61,905 nucleotides of DNA from Nitrospira sp. (GCA_019636835.1 JAHBWU010000011.1:1-61905), one strand, 5' to 3'; shown: positions 1 to 9,882, numbered from the stretch's first letter. The notes: a model not told the origin generated them from the letters alone. Numbers and translations: made by a program.

Positions 1-2226
1 AAGAGTGTGCGCGCTCGGTTTGCCCGTCTCGGGAGCGATGCCGACTTTGCCGAGCTCAAGGAGAGGCTCAAACCCCTTTGCAAACGGACGTTGCGCAAGC
101 AGGTGCTCCAGTATGTCAAGTACACGAACCGCCATGCGCTGGTTCAAGAGTTTGTGCCGACAGCTGAAGAGCAGCGGCTCTACGATCTGGTGTCTGACTA
201 CCTCCAACAGCCTACGCTCTATGCCTTGCCCGCCAGTCAGCGTCAATTGATGACCCTCATCTTGCGCAAGCTTCTGGCTTCCTCCACCTATGCCATCTCC
301 AGCACACTCGATGGGCTTGCAACCAAGTTGGAGTCGGCCGCGGCCGTGAGTGAATCGGTGGACATGTTGCCGGATGAATTGCCCGACAACTTAGAAGAAT
401 TGGAAGAGCTAGCTGATGAATGGGAAGAGGATGAGAACGGTGCCGCACAGGCTGAGCGGGTTCGGCTCACCCAGGAGCAGCTCGCGGAACTTCGTCAGGA
501 GACAGCGAAACTCAGGGAATTCCACACACTCGCGAAGTCTATTATCAAGAACTCAAAAGGCGAAGTGCTTCTCGCCGCCCTCCGTCGTGGATTCGCGGCA
601 GCAGCCGAGGCGCAAAAGAACCAGGTGGATGCCACCATTCAACAGAAGGCAATCATTTTTACTGAGTCTCGCCGGACGCAGGAATACCTGCTTCGTGTGT
701 TGGAGCGGACAGAATTTTCCGGCAAAGTGCTGTTGTTCAATGGCACCAACAACGACCCCAAATCGAAGGAGATCTATCACCGGTGGCTGAAGCAGCACGC
801 GGGTACCGACCATATCAGCGGCTCGCCCAGTGCAGATATGCGGGCGGCACTGGTGGATTATTTCCGTGGCGAAGCGGCGATTATGATTGTCACCGAGGCC
901 GCTGCAGAAGGCATTAACCTCCAATTCTGCAACCTCGTCGTGAACTACGACTTGCCGTGGAATCCTCAGCGCATCGAACAACGCATCGGACGCTGCCATC
1001 GCTACGGGCAGAAGTTTGATGTGGTGGTGGTGAATTTTCTCAACAAGAGTAATGCCGCAGATCTCAGGGTCTATCAACTGCTTGATGAGAAATTTCGCCT
1101 CTTTAATGGAGTATTTGGGGCAAGCGACGAGGTGCTGGGCGCGGTGGAGTCAGGCGTGGACTTTGAGAAGCGCATCGCCGGCATCTACCAGAAATGCCGG
1201 ACGCCGGAACAGATTCAGTTCGAGTTTGATGCGCTTCAGCGCGATCTGGAAGCGGAAATTGCCGAGGGCCAACGGGACGCGCGTGAAAAGCTACTCAATA
1301 ATTTCGACCAGGACGTGGTGGAGAAAGTGCGTATTCAAAGCCTCGATTATTTGGACCGTTTCGAAGAACGGCTTTGGCGGCTCACCCGGCACCTCCTCGC
1401 ACCCTATGCCCGCTTTGAGAAACGGGAATATAGCTTCACGTTGGAGCGAAACCCTTTCCCTGGAGAAACCATTCATCCCGGCCCGTATCGCATGGGAAAA
1501 AACGTTGAGGACGCCAACACCTACCGTGTCGGCCATCCCTTGGCGCAGCGTCTCCTTGCGCAAGCGAAGGCGTTGCCGGTCCAGCCCAGTGAGGTCATCT
1601 TTCGGTACCCGGAACGTGGTACAAACATCTCGATTCTTCAGCCGCTGAAAGGCAAGAGTGGTTGGCTCCTGTGCGTGCACGTGACGCTCACTGCTTTAGA
1701 GACGGAGGACCATCTGATTCTTGGAGGCGTGACCGATAGTGGCGAAGTCGTGGATAGTGCCCAGTGCCGCCGGCTCTTTGATCTGCCCGGTGAGGAGAAG
1801 GGGGGACTGTCGCTGCCCTCCGACACGAAGCAGACCCTCGAAGACATGGCTGCCCGGCAGATGCAGGAGGTTCTTAACGCTATCTCGACAAAGAATGGGG
1901 CGTGGTTCGATACCGAAATGGACAAACTCGACCATTGGGCCGAGGATCGCCGGGCTTCACTCAAGACAGAGCTCGACGAACTTGATGAAACGATCAAGGA
2001 AACCAAAAAGGCCGCTCGCCTCGCGCCAAACCTTCCGGAGAAGCTGGAACATCAGAGAGCCTTGCGCCAATTGGAATCCAAGCGGACCGAAGCATGGAAA
2101 ACCTTCGATGAGGCATCGCGTGAGATCGATCGGCAAAAAGACGCCTTGCTGGATGAAATCAGCCGGAGGCTCGAACAGAAGCGTGAACGGGAGCCGCTCT
2201 TTACCCTGAGATGGACGCTGTCGTGA
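1..2226 (+). CDS. SNF2-type DEAD/DEAH helicase, C-terminal part (5' truncated by window)
   Basis: The reading frame is open from the first base, so the N-terminal ATPase core (Walker A and DExx) lies upstream of the window. The visible 741 residues include the second RecA-like lobe: a motif reading AIIFTESRRTQEYL, then NLVVNYDLPWNP and the motif VI arginine-finger stretch QRIGRCHRYGQ. This is the SNF2/RapA-like pattern. The last ~150 residues are charged and coiled-coil-like and end in FTLRWTLS. Helicases of this build often travel with type III-like mod/res genes in defence islands, and a mod gene follows 243 bases downstream. It presumably translocates on or remodels DNA or protein-DNA complexes as part of the restriction system; that role is inferred. 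The DUF4391 gene I recall between such helicases and mod is absent here. Confidence 0.85.
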   Translation, partial: KSVRARFARLGSDADFAELKERLKPLCKRTLRKQVLQYVKYTNRHALVQEFVPTAEEQRLYDLVSDYLQQPTLYALPASQRQLMTLILRKLLASSTYAISSTLDGLATKLESAAAVSESVDMLPDELPDNLEELEELADEWEEDENGAAQAERVRLTQEQLAELRQETAKLREFHTLAKSIIKNSKGEVLLAALRRGFAAAAEAQKNQVDATIQQKAIIFTESRRTQEYLLRVLERTEFSGKVLLFNGTNNDPKSKEIYHRWLKQHAGTDHISGSPSADMRAALVDYFRGEAAIMIVTEAAAEGINLQFCNLVVNYDLPWNPQRIEQRIGRCHRYGQKFDVVVVNFLNKSNAADLRVYQLLDEKFRLFNGVFGASDEVLGAVESGVDFEKRIAGIYQKCRTPEQIQFEFDALQRDLEAEIAEGQRDAREKLLNNFDQDVVEKVRIQSLDYLDRFEERLWRLTRHLLAPYARFEKREYSFTLERNPFPGETIHPGPYRMGKNVEDANTYRVGHPLAQRLLAQAKALPVQPSEVIFRYPERGTNISILQPLKGKSGWLLCVHVTLTALETEDHLILGGVTDSGEVVDSAQCRRLFDLPGEEKGGLSLPSDTKQTLEDMAARQMQEVLNAISTKNGAWFDTEMDKLDHWAEDRRASLKTELDELDETIKETKKAARLAPNLPEKLEHQRALRQLESKRTEAWKTFDEASREIDRQKDALLDEISRRLEQKREREPLFTLRWTLS

Positions 2227-2232
2227 ACGTGG

Positions 2233-2263
2233 CGCACTCGGAAGCCGGAAACTTCCGAGTGCG
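2233..2263. terminator. Strong 12-bp perfect hairpin after the helicase gene
   Basis: CGCACTCGGAAG (2233-2244) and CTTCCGAGTGCG (2252-2263) are exact inverted repeats around a 7-base loop, starting 7 bases after the helicase stop codon. No T-run follows, so it is not a textbook Rho-independent terminator. It may attenuate transcription or protect the mRNA end between helicase and mod. Confidence 0.5.
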
Positions 2264-2469
2264 TCAGAGTCGATTTCCTAGCGCATGTGTCCGTCGTCCA
2301 GCCCGCGACCCGCGCGGTTTCGGCAGGCCAGTCTTATGGGTTTCAATTGGCCGACATATAACCTTGCAATCAGCCGACCATGCAGCTATGACTCTGTCGC
2401 CCGACGATCCTGTTGAGCGGCGATGGGCGCCATGACGATGACGAACGGAATGCTCATAGGAACAAGACC

Positions 2470-4347
2470 ATGACCGACGAACCAGAAAAGCTCGACCTTC
2501 GATCCCACGATATCGCCGAAGACAAGCGGCAAGAATTGCTGCGTCTGTTTCCGGAAATCCGCACCGAAGGGGGGAAGCTGGACATCGAGCGGCTCAAGCT
2601 CGCGCTGGGCGAATCGGTGGATGTCGGCAAGGAACGCTACGGCATGATCTGGCCGGGCAAGGCCGACTGCTTCAAGACCATCCAGATGCCGAGCCTCGCG
2701 ACGTTGCGGCCTTGTCCGGAAGAGAGCGTCAACTTCGATAGGACGGAGAATTGCATCATCGAGGGCGATAATTTGGAGGTACTCAAGCTCTTGCAGAAGT
2801 CCTACCTGGGCAGGATCAAGATGATCTATATCGACCCGCCCTACAACACCGGCAACGACTTTATCTACCCAGACAACTATAGCGAATCTCTGCAAACCTA
2901 TCTGGAATACACCGGGCAGGTGGATGCCGAGGGGAAGAAGTTCAGTACAAACGCCGAGACTGACGGCCGGTTTCATTCGAAATGGCTGAACATGATGTAT
3001 CCCAGGCTGTACCTCGCACGGAATCTGTTGCGGGAGGATGGGGTGATTTTCATCACTGTCGACAACCAAGAAGTAGACAACCTCAAAAAGGTCGGTCATG
3101 AAGTGTTTGGCGAAGAGAACTTTGTCTCGGGCATTGTTTGGCAGAAAAAGGCGTCGCCTGCAAACGATGCCAAGTGGTTTAGTAGCGATCACGATTATGT
3201 GATCGTGTATGCACGAAACAAGGATGTCTGGCGGCCTAATGGCCTTGATCGAAGTGAGGCGCAGACTGCGTACTACAAGAACCCGGACAATGACTCTCGT
3301 GGCGATTGGAACTCAGCGACCTACACCTGCAACAAGTCGAGGTTAGAGAGACCCAACCTTTACTATCCGATAACTAATCCTCACACCAATCAAGAAGTTT
3401 GGCCAAAAGAAACTGCCGTCTGGAAATATGCGAAGGGCATCTCCGATCAGCATCAGAAAGAAAAGCGCTTGTACTGGGGTGTAGACGGCAACGCACAGTT
3501 CCCACGGATCAAGCTGTATCTCGCCGAAATGGACAAAGTAGTTCCCAGATCAATTTGGGGGTACGCAGACGTTGGTCATACTCAGGAGGCGACCAACGAG
3601 CTTCGTGCATTTCTCGGCGACACTGGTTTCGATACACCGAAGCCTTCACGCTTGGTGAAACGTATGTTGGAGATCACCGGGAACGAGGATGATGAGACAC
3701 TGGTCCTAGACTTTTTCGCCGGCTCCGGCACGACCGCTCATGCAGTGCTTGACCTGAACAAACAGGACGGGGGGAACCGCAAGTTCATTCTGGTTCAGCT
3801 TCCAGAACCTACGGGTCGCAAGGACTATTCAACCATTGCAGACATCACCGAGGAACGTGTGCGGCGCGTCATCAAGAGGCTCAACGAGGAAGACACCGGC
3901 AAACTCGATCTGGAAGGCGCCAAGTCACAGGACCGTGGTTTCAAGGTCTTCAAACTTTCCGAATCCAGCTTCAAGCCCTGGAATGCCGAGGTTCCGCAGG
4001 AAGCCGGTGCGTTGGAAAAGCAGCTTGACCTGCATGTGGATCACATCCGTGATGAGCGCACGGCGGATGACCTGCTGTATGAACTCCTGCTCAAGAGCGG
4101 CTATCCGCTCACGGCGCCCATTGAGGTGCTTCAGCTGGCCGGCAAACAGGTTCACAGTGTGGCGGGCGGTGTATTCTTCGTTTGTTTGGAGCGGGATCTG
4201 ACGCTGGAGCTGATCCGCGCCATGGCCGACAAGAAACCTGAGCGCGTGGTGTGCCTCGACGAAGGCTTTGCCGGGAACGATCAACTCAAAGCCAACGCCG
4301 TGCAGATCTTCAAAACCAAAGGCGTGACGAGTTTTAAGACGGTGTGA
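2470..4347 (+). CDS. mod: Type III restriction-modification DNA methyltransferase (Mod)
   Basis: This 625-residue protein is an amino-methyltransferase of the type III Mod kind. It has the catalytic motif DPPYNTG at residues 122-128, followed much later by the S-adenosylmethionine-binding motif DFFAGSGTTAHAV from residue 414. Catalytic motif before SAM motif is the beta-class order typical of Mod. The stretch between, with long charged segments, would hold the target-recognition domain. It would methylate adenine (N6) on one strand of a short asymmetric site and give the Res subunit its specificity. I chose ATG 2470, with AGGAA a few bases upstream, rather than a TTG at 2413 that would add a low-complexity His/Asp-rich leader. 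A DUF4160/DUF2442 pair separates it from res. Confidence 0.92.
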   Translation: MTDEPEKLDLRSHDIAEDKRQELLRLFPEIRTEGGKLDIERLKLALGESVDVGKERYGMIWPGKADCFKTIQMPSLATLRPCPEESVNFDRTENCIIEGDNLEVLKLLQKSYLGRIKMIYIDPPYNTGNDFIYPDNYSESLQTYLEYTGQVDAEGKKFSTNAETDGRFHSKWLNMMYPRLYLARNLLREDGVIFITVDNQEVDNLKKVGHEVFGEENFVSGIVWQKKASPANDAKWFSSDHDYVIVYARNKDVWRPNGLDRSEAQTAYYKNPDNDSRGDWNSATYTCNKSRLERPNLYYPITNPHTNQEVWPKETAVWKYAKGISDQHQKEKRLYWGVDGNAQFPRIKLYLAEMDKVVPRSIWGYADVGHTQEATNELRAFLGDTGFDTPKPSRLVKRMLEITGNEDDETLVLDFFAGSGTTAHAVLDLNKQDGGNRKFILVQLPEPTGRKDYSTIADITEERVRRVIKRLNEEDTGKLDLEGAKSQDRGFKVFKLSESSFKPWNAEVPQEAGALEKQLDLHVDHIRDERTADDLLYELLLKSGYPLTAPIEVLQLAGKQVHSVAGGVFFVCLERDLTLELIRAMADKKPERVVCLDEGFAGNDQLKANAVQIFKTKGVTSFKTV

Positions 4348-4357
4348 AGGGAGTGGT

Positions 4358-4618
4358 ATGCCGGAAATCTGTCGCTTTCTTGGTATCATCATTACCATGT
4401 ACTTCAACGAGCACAACCCGCCGCATTTCCACGCCCGCTATGGGGATCATCGGGCGGAGATTGCCATTGAAACCCTCTCGATCATTGCCGGGAGATTGCC
4501 GCCCAGGGTGTTGGGGTTGGTCATGGAGTGGGCGGCCTTGCGTCGCCAGGAGCTGATGGAGGACTGGGAACTCGCCCGTCGGCAAGTCGAACTCAAACGC
4601 ATTGCGCCACTGGAGTAA
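4358..4618 (+). CDS. DUF4160 family small protein
   Basis: An 86-residue protein with the DUF4160 hallmark (FLGIIITMYFNEHNPPHFHA near the N-terminus, then YGDHRAEIAIE). It begins 10 bases after mod and is followed 5 bases later by a DUF2442 gene. These two families often occur side by side and are suspected to form a toxin-antitoxin-like or regulatory pair; no biochemical role is established that I know of. The tight spacing argues for one transcript with mod and res. Confidence 0.85.
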   Translation: MPEICRFLGIIITMYFNEHNPPHFHARYGDHRAEIAIETLSIIAGRLPPRVLGLVMEWAALRRQELMEDWELARRQVELKRIAPLE

Positions 4619-4623
4619 CCACT

Positions 4624-4908
4624 ATGTTTCTCATCGACGTCGTAGATGTCACACCGATGGATGGACATCGGCTCGAACTCACCTTCAAGGATGGGCTGAA
4701 GGCCGTCGTGGATGTCGATCGGATCATCCAACGGTTCGACGGAGTGTTCGCCCCCCTCAAGGACCCCGACTATTTCCGTCTGGTCCGCGTCGATCCGGAG
4801 ATCGGAACAATCGTGTGGCCCAACGGGGCCGACTTGTGCCCGGATGTGCTCTATTCCTATGCATCCGGGAAACCGATCATTGTGAACGGTGAGCGGGTCC
4901 TGAATTAA
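4624..4908 (+). CDS. DUF2442 family small protein
   Basis: A 94-residue protein matching DUF2442: LELTFKDGLKAVVDV early, a central block with the LKDPDYFRLVRVDPE pattern, and IVWPNGADLCPDVLY near the C-terminus. ATG 4624 is preceded by GGAG; a longer in-frame start at 4528 would run through the DUF4160 gene and is rejected. Its stop codon directly abuts the GTG start of res, suggesting translational coupling. Function unknown; probable partner of the upstream DUF4160 protein. Confidence 0.85.
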   Translation: MFLIDVVDVTPMDGHRLELTFKDGLKAVVDVDRIIQRFDGVFAPLKDPDYFRLVRVDPEIGTIVWPNGADLCPDVLYSYASGKPIIVNGERVLN

Positions 4909-7887
4909 GTGAAACTCCAGTTCGACGCCAACCAGCAATTTCAACTCGATGCGGTCGCCGCCGTCACCGACATCTTTGACGGTCAGCCGCAAGGTGCGCC
5001 GGAGTATGCCGTGATCAACGTGGGCGGCGGGTCTGGCCTGTTCGCCGGCCAACAACAAACCGAGTTAGGCGCCGGCAATCAGTTGTTGGTGTCGGCCGAA
5101 AAATTACTGGCGAATACTCGTGCCATCCAGACGCGCAACGACATTGAAGTTACCGATCCCTCTGCGCCTTTGGAAGCGTGGCAACTGTTTGATGGTCCGG
5201 CGAACCAAGCTCGGGCTTGTCCACATTTTTCTGTAGAGATGGAGACCGGTACGGGCAAGACCTATGTCTACCTGCGCACCATCTTCGAACTGACACGCCG
5301 CTATGCCTTCCAGAAGTTCATCATCGTGGTGCCGAGCGTGGCCATCCGCGAGGGCGTGCTGAAGAACATCGAGATCACCGCCGAGCACTTCCGCGCGCTC
5401 TACAACAACCTGTCGTTCGAATCCTTCGTCTATGACGCGAAGAAGGTGAACCGGCTTCGACAGTTTGCGACGAGCACTCAGCTGCAAATCCTGATCATCA
5501 ACATCGACGCCTTCCGCAAGAACTTCACCGGGACTGAGGCTGAACAGAAGAGCAACGTCATCTACAAGGAGAGCGATAAGCTTTCCGGACGGCAGCCGAT
5601 TGAGTTCGTGCAGGCGGCGCGCCCCATCGTCATCATCGACGAGCCGCAGAGTGTGGATTCCACGGACAAGGCTCAGGAGGCGATCAAAGCGCTCAATCCA
5701 TTATGCACGCTGCGGTATTCAGCGACTCACCGCAACCCTTACAACCTTGTGTATCGACTTGATCCGGTGCGTGCGTTTGAGTTGAAGCTGGTCAAGCAAA
5801 TCGTCGTGGCCAGCGCCCATGCAGAAGGAACCGCCAATGACGCCTTCGTGTGTGTCGAGAAGATCGATTACAAGAGCGGTATCAAGGCCAAGCTCCGCAT
5901 TCACGTGCAGGGCCGTGAGGGGCCAAAGGAGAAGTCGATCACCGTCAAGCAAGGCACGGACTTGTTCACTCTCTCAAATGAACGGGCCAATTATAAAAAC
6001 GGTTTCGAAATCGCTGAGATCAACGCCGAGCCCGGCAACGAATATATCCGCTTCAGCAATGGACGAACGCTCCGACTCGGTGAGGAAATCGGCGCCCTGC
6101 GCGACGACGTGTGGCGAGCCCAGATCAAACACACGATCAAACGGCACCTGGAGAAAGAGTTGCAGCTACGTACGAGGGGCATCAAGGTGCTGTCGCTTTT
6201 CTTCATCGACCGAGTGGCCAATTACCGCGATTATTATGGAGCCGGCCAGCCGGTCAAGGGCAAGTTCGCGGAGGTGTTTGAGGCGGAGCTGTCCAGACTC
6301 GCGAAGGATGAACGGTATGGTGAACTGGTTTGGCTCAAAGAGCCGGTAGACAAGCTGCACAATGGCTACTTCGCCCAAGACAAGAAAGGCGTCCTCAAAG
6401 ACACACGCGGCGACACGCAGGCCGACGACGAAGTCTACAATCTCATCATGAAGGAGAAGGAGCGGTTGCTCTCGCTAGAGGAACCACTGCGGTTTATCTT
6501 TAGTCACTCGGCCTTGCGCGAGGGATGGGACAACCCCAACGTCTTCCAGATCTGCACGCTCAACGAATCACACAGCGCGATCAAGAAACGGCAGGAGATC
6601 GGTCGTGGGCTCCGCCTGCCGGTGGATCAGAACGGCCTGCGGGTCTTTGACGTCTCGGTGAACAAGCTCTACGTGATGGCCAATGAGAGTTATGAGGACT
6701 TCGCCAAGAAGCTGCAGACCGAGTACGAGGAAGACTGTGGGGTCACTTTCGGAAAGATCCCGTTCACGGCACTGGTCAAGCTGACGCGCATCGTCGATGG
6801 GGTAGAGCAACCAATCGGGCCGGAGACTGCGGAAGTGATCCGTACTGCTCTCGTTGCTCAGAAGATGCTGGACGCTGAGGGGCGTATCCAACCAGCCTTT
6901 GATCCCAAACGAAAAGACTTCAGGCTGGAGCTACCGGAGGCGCACCTCGACCTGACGCCGGCTGTGATTGATCTCTTGTCCGGGTATCAGATCGAGCGGC
7001 ATATTCGCCGGGAGCGAGATGACGGACCGAATCGGCTCAAGAAAGAAATCATCCTCAGCCCGGAGTTTGAGGCGCTCTGGAATCGTATCAAGCCCAAGAC
7101 CACCTATCGCGTAGAATTTGAGACGGATAAGCTGGTTGAACGAGCGGTGGATGCGATCAAACGCATGGAGAAGATTGAAGCGCCAACAATCCACGTCGCG
7201 GCAGGGCAGGTTCAAGTGGTAAAGGGCGGGGTGATGACGACGGCTATGAGCGTCGCCGAGGAGCAGTCTGTATATGGTGTGCGCGCGTTACCCGATATCC
7301 TTGCCTACCTGCAGAACGAGACCGAGCTGACCCGCTCGACGCTTGTCCGCATCCTCAAAGCCTCCGGCCGACTCGGAGAGGTCTTCAACAATCCTCAGCG
7401 GTTCATGGACGCTGTGGCACGAATTCTTAAGCACGAACTCCATCGACTACTCGTGGACGGTATCAAGTATGAACGGCTGCCTGGCACCGGCGCCGACACC
7501 GAGTGGGAGATGCTGCTCTTCAAGAACGAAGAGGTGATCAATTATCTCACGGCTATTCAGGTCAATAAATCCGTCTACGACTACGTTGTCTATGAATCGG
7601 AAGTGGAGCGCGAGTTCGCTCGGAAGCTCGACCAGCGTGAGGACATCAAGCTCTTCGTGAAGTTGCCGGACTGGTTTAAGGTCGAGACGCCGGTTGGCGC
7701 ATACAATCCTGACTGGGCTATCGTGAAGCATGAGGATCAGACCATCTATCTGATCAAGGAAACCAAGGGCACAAGAGACTTTCTGAAACTCCGCACGACT
7801 GAGGCCGACAAAGTCCGCTGTGGACAGAAGCATTTCGAGACGTTAGGCGTATCGTTTGCCGTGGCGGTGACGGCGGATGAGGTTTAG
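4909..7887 (+). CDS. res: Type III restriction enzyme, Res subunit (helicase-nuclease)
   Basis: A 992-residue protein with superfamily 2 motor motifs and a C-terminal nuclease. Walker A is METGTGKTYVYL (Lys about 117), the DExx box is DEPQS at about 244, and motif VI is QEIGRGLRLP around 561-570. Near the end, PDWAIVKHE (Asp935) and LIKETKG (Glu951, Lys953) form a PD-(D/E)xK nuclease site. With Mod it would translocate or diffuse along DNA after ATP hydrolysis and cut when it meets a second complex. Length is normal for Res (about 950-1000). The start is GTG immediately after the DUF2442 stop codon. The system looks intact because motor and nuclease motifs are all present. Confidence 0.93.
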   Translation: MKLQFDANQQFQLDAVAAVTDIFDGQPQGAPEYAVINVGGGSGLFAGQQQTELGAGNQLLVSAEKLLANTRAIQTRNDIEVTDPSAPLEAWQLFDGPANQARACPHFSVEMETGTGKTYVYLRTIFELTRRYAFQKFIIVVPSVAIREGVLKNIEITAEHFRALYNNLSFESFVYDAKKVNRLRQFATSTQLQILIINIDAFRKNFTGTEAEQKSNVIYKESDKLSGRQPIEFVQAARPIVIIDEPQSVDSTDKAQEAIKALNPLCTLRYSATHRNPYNLVYRLDPVRAFELKLVKQIVVASAHAEGTANDAFVCVEKIDYKSGIKAKLRIHVQGREGPKEKSITVKQGTDLFTLSNERANYKNGFEIAEINAEPGNEYIRFSNGRTLRLGEEIGALRDDVWRAQIKHTIKRHLEKELQLRTRGIKVLSLFFIDRVANYRDYYGAGQPVKGKFAEVFEAELSRLAKDERYGELVWLKEPVDKLHNGYFAQDKKGVLKDTRGDTQADDEVYNLIMKEKERLLSLEEPLRFIFSHSALREGWDNPNVFQICTLNESHSAIKKRQEIGRGLRLPVDQNGLRVFDVSVNKLYVMANESYEDFAKKLQTEYEEDCGVTFGKIPFTALVKLTRIVDGVEQPIGPETAEVIRTALVAQKMLDAEGRIQPAFDPKRKDFRLELPEAHLDLTPAVIDLLSGYQIERHIRRERDDGPNRLKKEIILSPEFEALWNRIKPKTTYRVEFETDKLVERAVDAIKRMEKIEAPTIHVAAGQVQVVKGGVMTTAMSVAEEQSVYGVRALPDILAYLQNETELTRSTLVRILKASGRLGEVFNNPQRFMDAVARILKHELHRLLVDGIKYERLPGTGADTEWEMLLFKNEEVINYLTAIQVNKSVYDYVVYESEVEREFARKLDQREDIKLFVKLPDWFKVETPVGAYNPDWAIVKHEDQTIYLIKETKGTRDFLKLRTTEADKVRCGQKHFETLGVSFAVAVTADEV

Positions 7888-8019
7888 AGCCCAATTCATG
7901 AGCAAAAATGAGGACGCATTTGTCTCTATCGGATTCACGGCACGAGCGTAGAAACTCTTACGAGGACAACACAGGGAATCTCTTCCGCCCGTCGCATAGC
8001 CGCCATCACGGTCGAGCCG

Positions 8020-8649
8020 TTACGGGGTGGCTGCGCGCAATTCCATCGGCGCTTCGCGCATGTCGTTTGCCAAGTCGGGATGGCGTTCGGTGAGCTTCGC
8101 CAAATCCGCTTGTTGGGCATTCTTCAGCGTGAACCGGTAGGGACGGTCTTGCGAGAGATAACGGGGGACCGTGATATGGAGCCGCCCGATGTAGCGGACC
8201 GCGCCTGGTTCCACCGTGAACTCAGCCTTGATGTCGCCGCCGAGACCCATGAAGCCGGACGCCTGGAACGAGCGAATGAGGTAGCGGCCGGGACGCAACC
8301 GCGAGACAAACAGCTTGTCTTCGCCGGCCTTGGTTGTCAGTTCATAGGTGTCGGCATAGGGGCTGAGGCCTTCGGGATCGCCGGGCTGAATCTGGACGAC
8401 ATTGAGTATGAAGGTCTCGTTGGCGAGGGGTTGGATGGTCGCCGGCTTCTCGGGCATTTCCGCTTCGATCTCCACCGATCCGACCACCACGCCCCATTCG
8501 TTGCCCGGCACGGCGATGCGGTCGCCTGACATGTCGAGAGATTTCGCACAGGAGGTCGAAACCAGCAGGCAGGCTACCCAAAAAATTCTGCGACACCACA
8601 AGGCCACGCGACCAGCTGTCACAGATGATGGAATGTCGTCGATCCTCAT
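8020..8649 (-). CDS. Lipoprotein of unknown function
   Basis: A 209-residue protein starting at the ATG complementary to 8647-8649. The N-terminus carries a hydrophobic stretch ending in a lipobox, LVSTSC, so it should be lipidated and anchored in the periplasmic or outer-membrane leaflet. The mature part has beta-rich segments including GRYLIRSFQASGF and the motif YIGRLHITVP, reminiscent of carboxypeptidase-regulatory-like or transthyretin-like folds, but I do not recognise a family. It is transcribed opposite to the restriction island, 132 bases after res, and lies upstream of the zinc peptidase gene on the same strand without obvious coupling. Confidence 0.75.
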   Translation of the reverse strand: MRIDDIPSSVTAGRVALWCRRIFWVACLLVSTSCAKSLDMSGDRIAVPGNEWGVVVGSVEIEAEMPEKPATIQPLANETFILNVVQIQPGDPEGLSPYADTYELTTKAGEDKLFVSRLRPGRYLIRSFQASGFMGLGGDIKAEFTVEPGAVRYIGRLHITVPRYLSQDRPYRFTLKNAQQADLAKLTERHPDLANDMREAPMELRAATP

Positions 8650-8826
8650 GGTTTGGGTATTGTCTCTCGGTGGATTCGCTGGAATCAATCGGTTTGTCAG
8701 TCGCAACTGGTCGAGAAGATGATCTCGCGTATACAGTTTCAACACGCGCATCATCCCGCGCATGCCTGGTCGCACGTGACGTTGCTGCCGGCTTGAGATG
8801 AATACAAGGCACAGAGCTAATCGGGC

Positions 8827-9513
8827 TTATCGCCGCAAGAAGGCAATCCAGCGCCACAAGTTCAGCAGACTGGCGAGGGAAGCCGCGACGTAGGTCAGCG
8901 CAGCGGCGGTGAGAATGCTGCGAGCCCCTTGCTCATCTTCAGGCGATAGATAATTGCCCTGCCGGAGTACGGGGAGGGCACGCCTGAAGCTGGCATCCCA
9001 CTCGACGGGTAAGGTAACGAGATGGACCAGCGTGGCGATCCCCATCGTCGCCATTCCGGCCATCATGACGACGACACTCGCCGCCGGCGTTCGAGCCACT
9101 GCCGCCGCGATCGGAATCCCCATCATCAGGACTGCTCCGACCTTCTCCGCGCCCTGTGCGACCCGCACGAGCTTGGTGCGCTCCGCGAGCGGCTGGTACC
9201 CCAGGTGATCTTGAATGGCGTGCCCGACCTCGTGGGCGGCGACGGTAATCGCCGTGAGGGATTTCCCATCGAAGATAGCGGGCGTCAGGCGGACGGCTTT
9301 GTCGAGAGGATCGTAGTGGTCGCCTTTCTCGGTCGGTTCGACTTTGATGTGCTGCAGATCGAACCGATTGAGCAGGTGCCGGGCCAATTCTCCCCCCGTT
9401 CCCGGATAGTCGTCACGAGGCGCACTATGTTTGGCAAACACCCGCCTGGTCCAGAGTTGCGGCCCGACCAGGACCAGGCCGACGATGATTACGAGTAGGA
9501 CAAGACGCACCAT
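8827..9513 (-). CDS. Neutral zinc metallopeptidase, YugP type
   Basis: A 228-residue membrane protein with an N-terminal membrane segment, the zinc motif HEVGHAIQD in the middle, and two further hydrophobic stretches before a C-terminal helix pair. This is the architecture of the YugP/Zn_peptidase_2 family of membrane zinc peptidases. Typical preceding motifs (YDPLDKAVRLTP) are present. The start was placed at the ATG complementary to 9511-9513, with GGGA upstream, because the longer reading frame adds a non-hydrophobic leader. Substrates of this family are mostly unknown. Confidence 0.88.
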   Translation of the reverse strand: MVRLVLLVIIVGLVLVGPQLWTRRVFAKHSAPRDDYPGTGGELARHLLNRFDLQHIKVEPTEKGDHYDPLDKAVRLTPAIFDGKSLTAITVAAHEVGHAIQDHLGYQPLAERTKLVRVAQGAEKVGAVLMMGIPIAAAVARTPAASVVVMMAGMATMGIATLVHLVTLPVEWDASFRRALPVLRQGNYLSPEDEQGARSILTAAALTYVAASLASLLNLWRWIAFLRR

Positions 9514-9882
9514 AAATATCCCGATCTCCCCGCCACGCCTGTCGGGTGAAGCACCAAGCCAAGGCCATGGACACACACGGTTGGGGGAGGGTTCCCTCTC
9601 CACTCAGGCTAACATAATTGACGATAGGGAACTGGGAGTCTTTTCAACAACCTGAGCTTGGAACAAAGACCGTCAAAACCTCGCAGCGCGTCTGCGATAA
9701 GCCGTTGCAGGTTTTTAGGATGACAAACGCCGAAAGTCGTCCGTCCTCACTATGTTCGTGAGAAAGTTAAAGGACTCAAGGGTGGGCCAGCTTCGTTCGA
9801 GCGGCTGTCATGACGTTTTCCGGTCGGTTCCACCCGTGGGATTTCTCGACACAGCGCCCTACGGTGCGCTATAAAGGTTCCC
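9514..9882. other. Intergenic region between the metallopeptidase and the toxin-antitoxin pair
   Basis: 369 bases with no convincing gene. It would carry the promoters for the leftward peptidase and the rightward toxin-antitoxin operon. One nested hairpin with a T-run lies at 9675-9716. GCTATAAAGG just before the antitoxin start may serve as both a -10-like box and part of the ribosome-binding site. Confidence 0.5.
9675..9716 (+). terminator. Nested hairpin followed by a T-run
   Basis: AAAACCT (9675-9681) pairs with AGGTTTT (9709-9715), enclosing a second perfect hairpin CGCAG/CTGCG (9682-9686 with 9692-9696). The 3' arm runs into TTTTT. It reads as a terminator on the plus strand, yet no rightward gene ends just upstream, so it may insulate the toxin-antitoxin operon from antisense transcription. 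Confidence 0.35.

Noticed and set aside
4528..4908. Longer version of the DUF2442 gene starting at 4528
   Set aside because: It would run through the DUF4160 gene in another frame and add unrelated residues; ATG 4624 with GGAG upstream fits the family.
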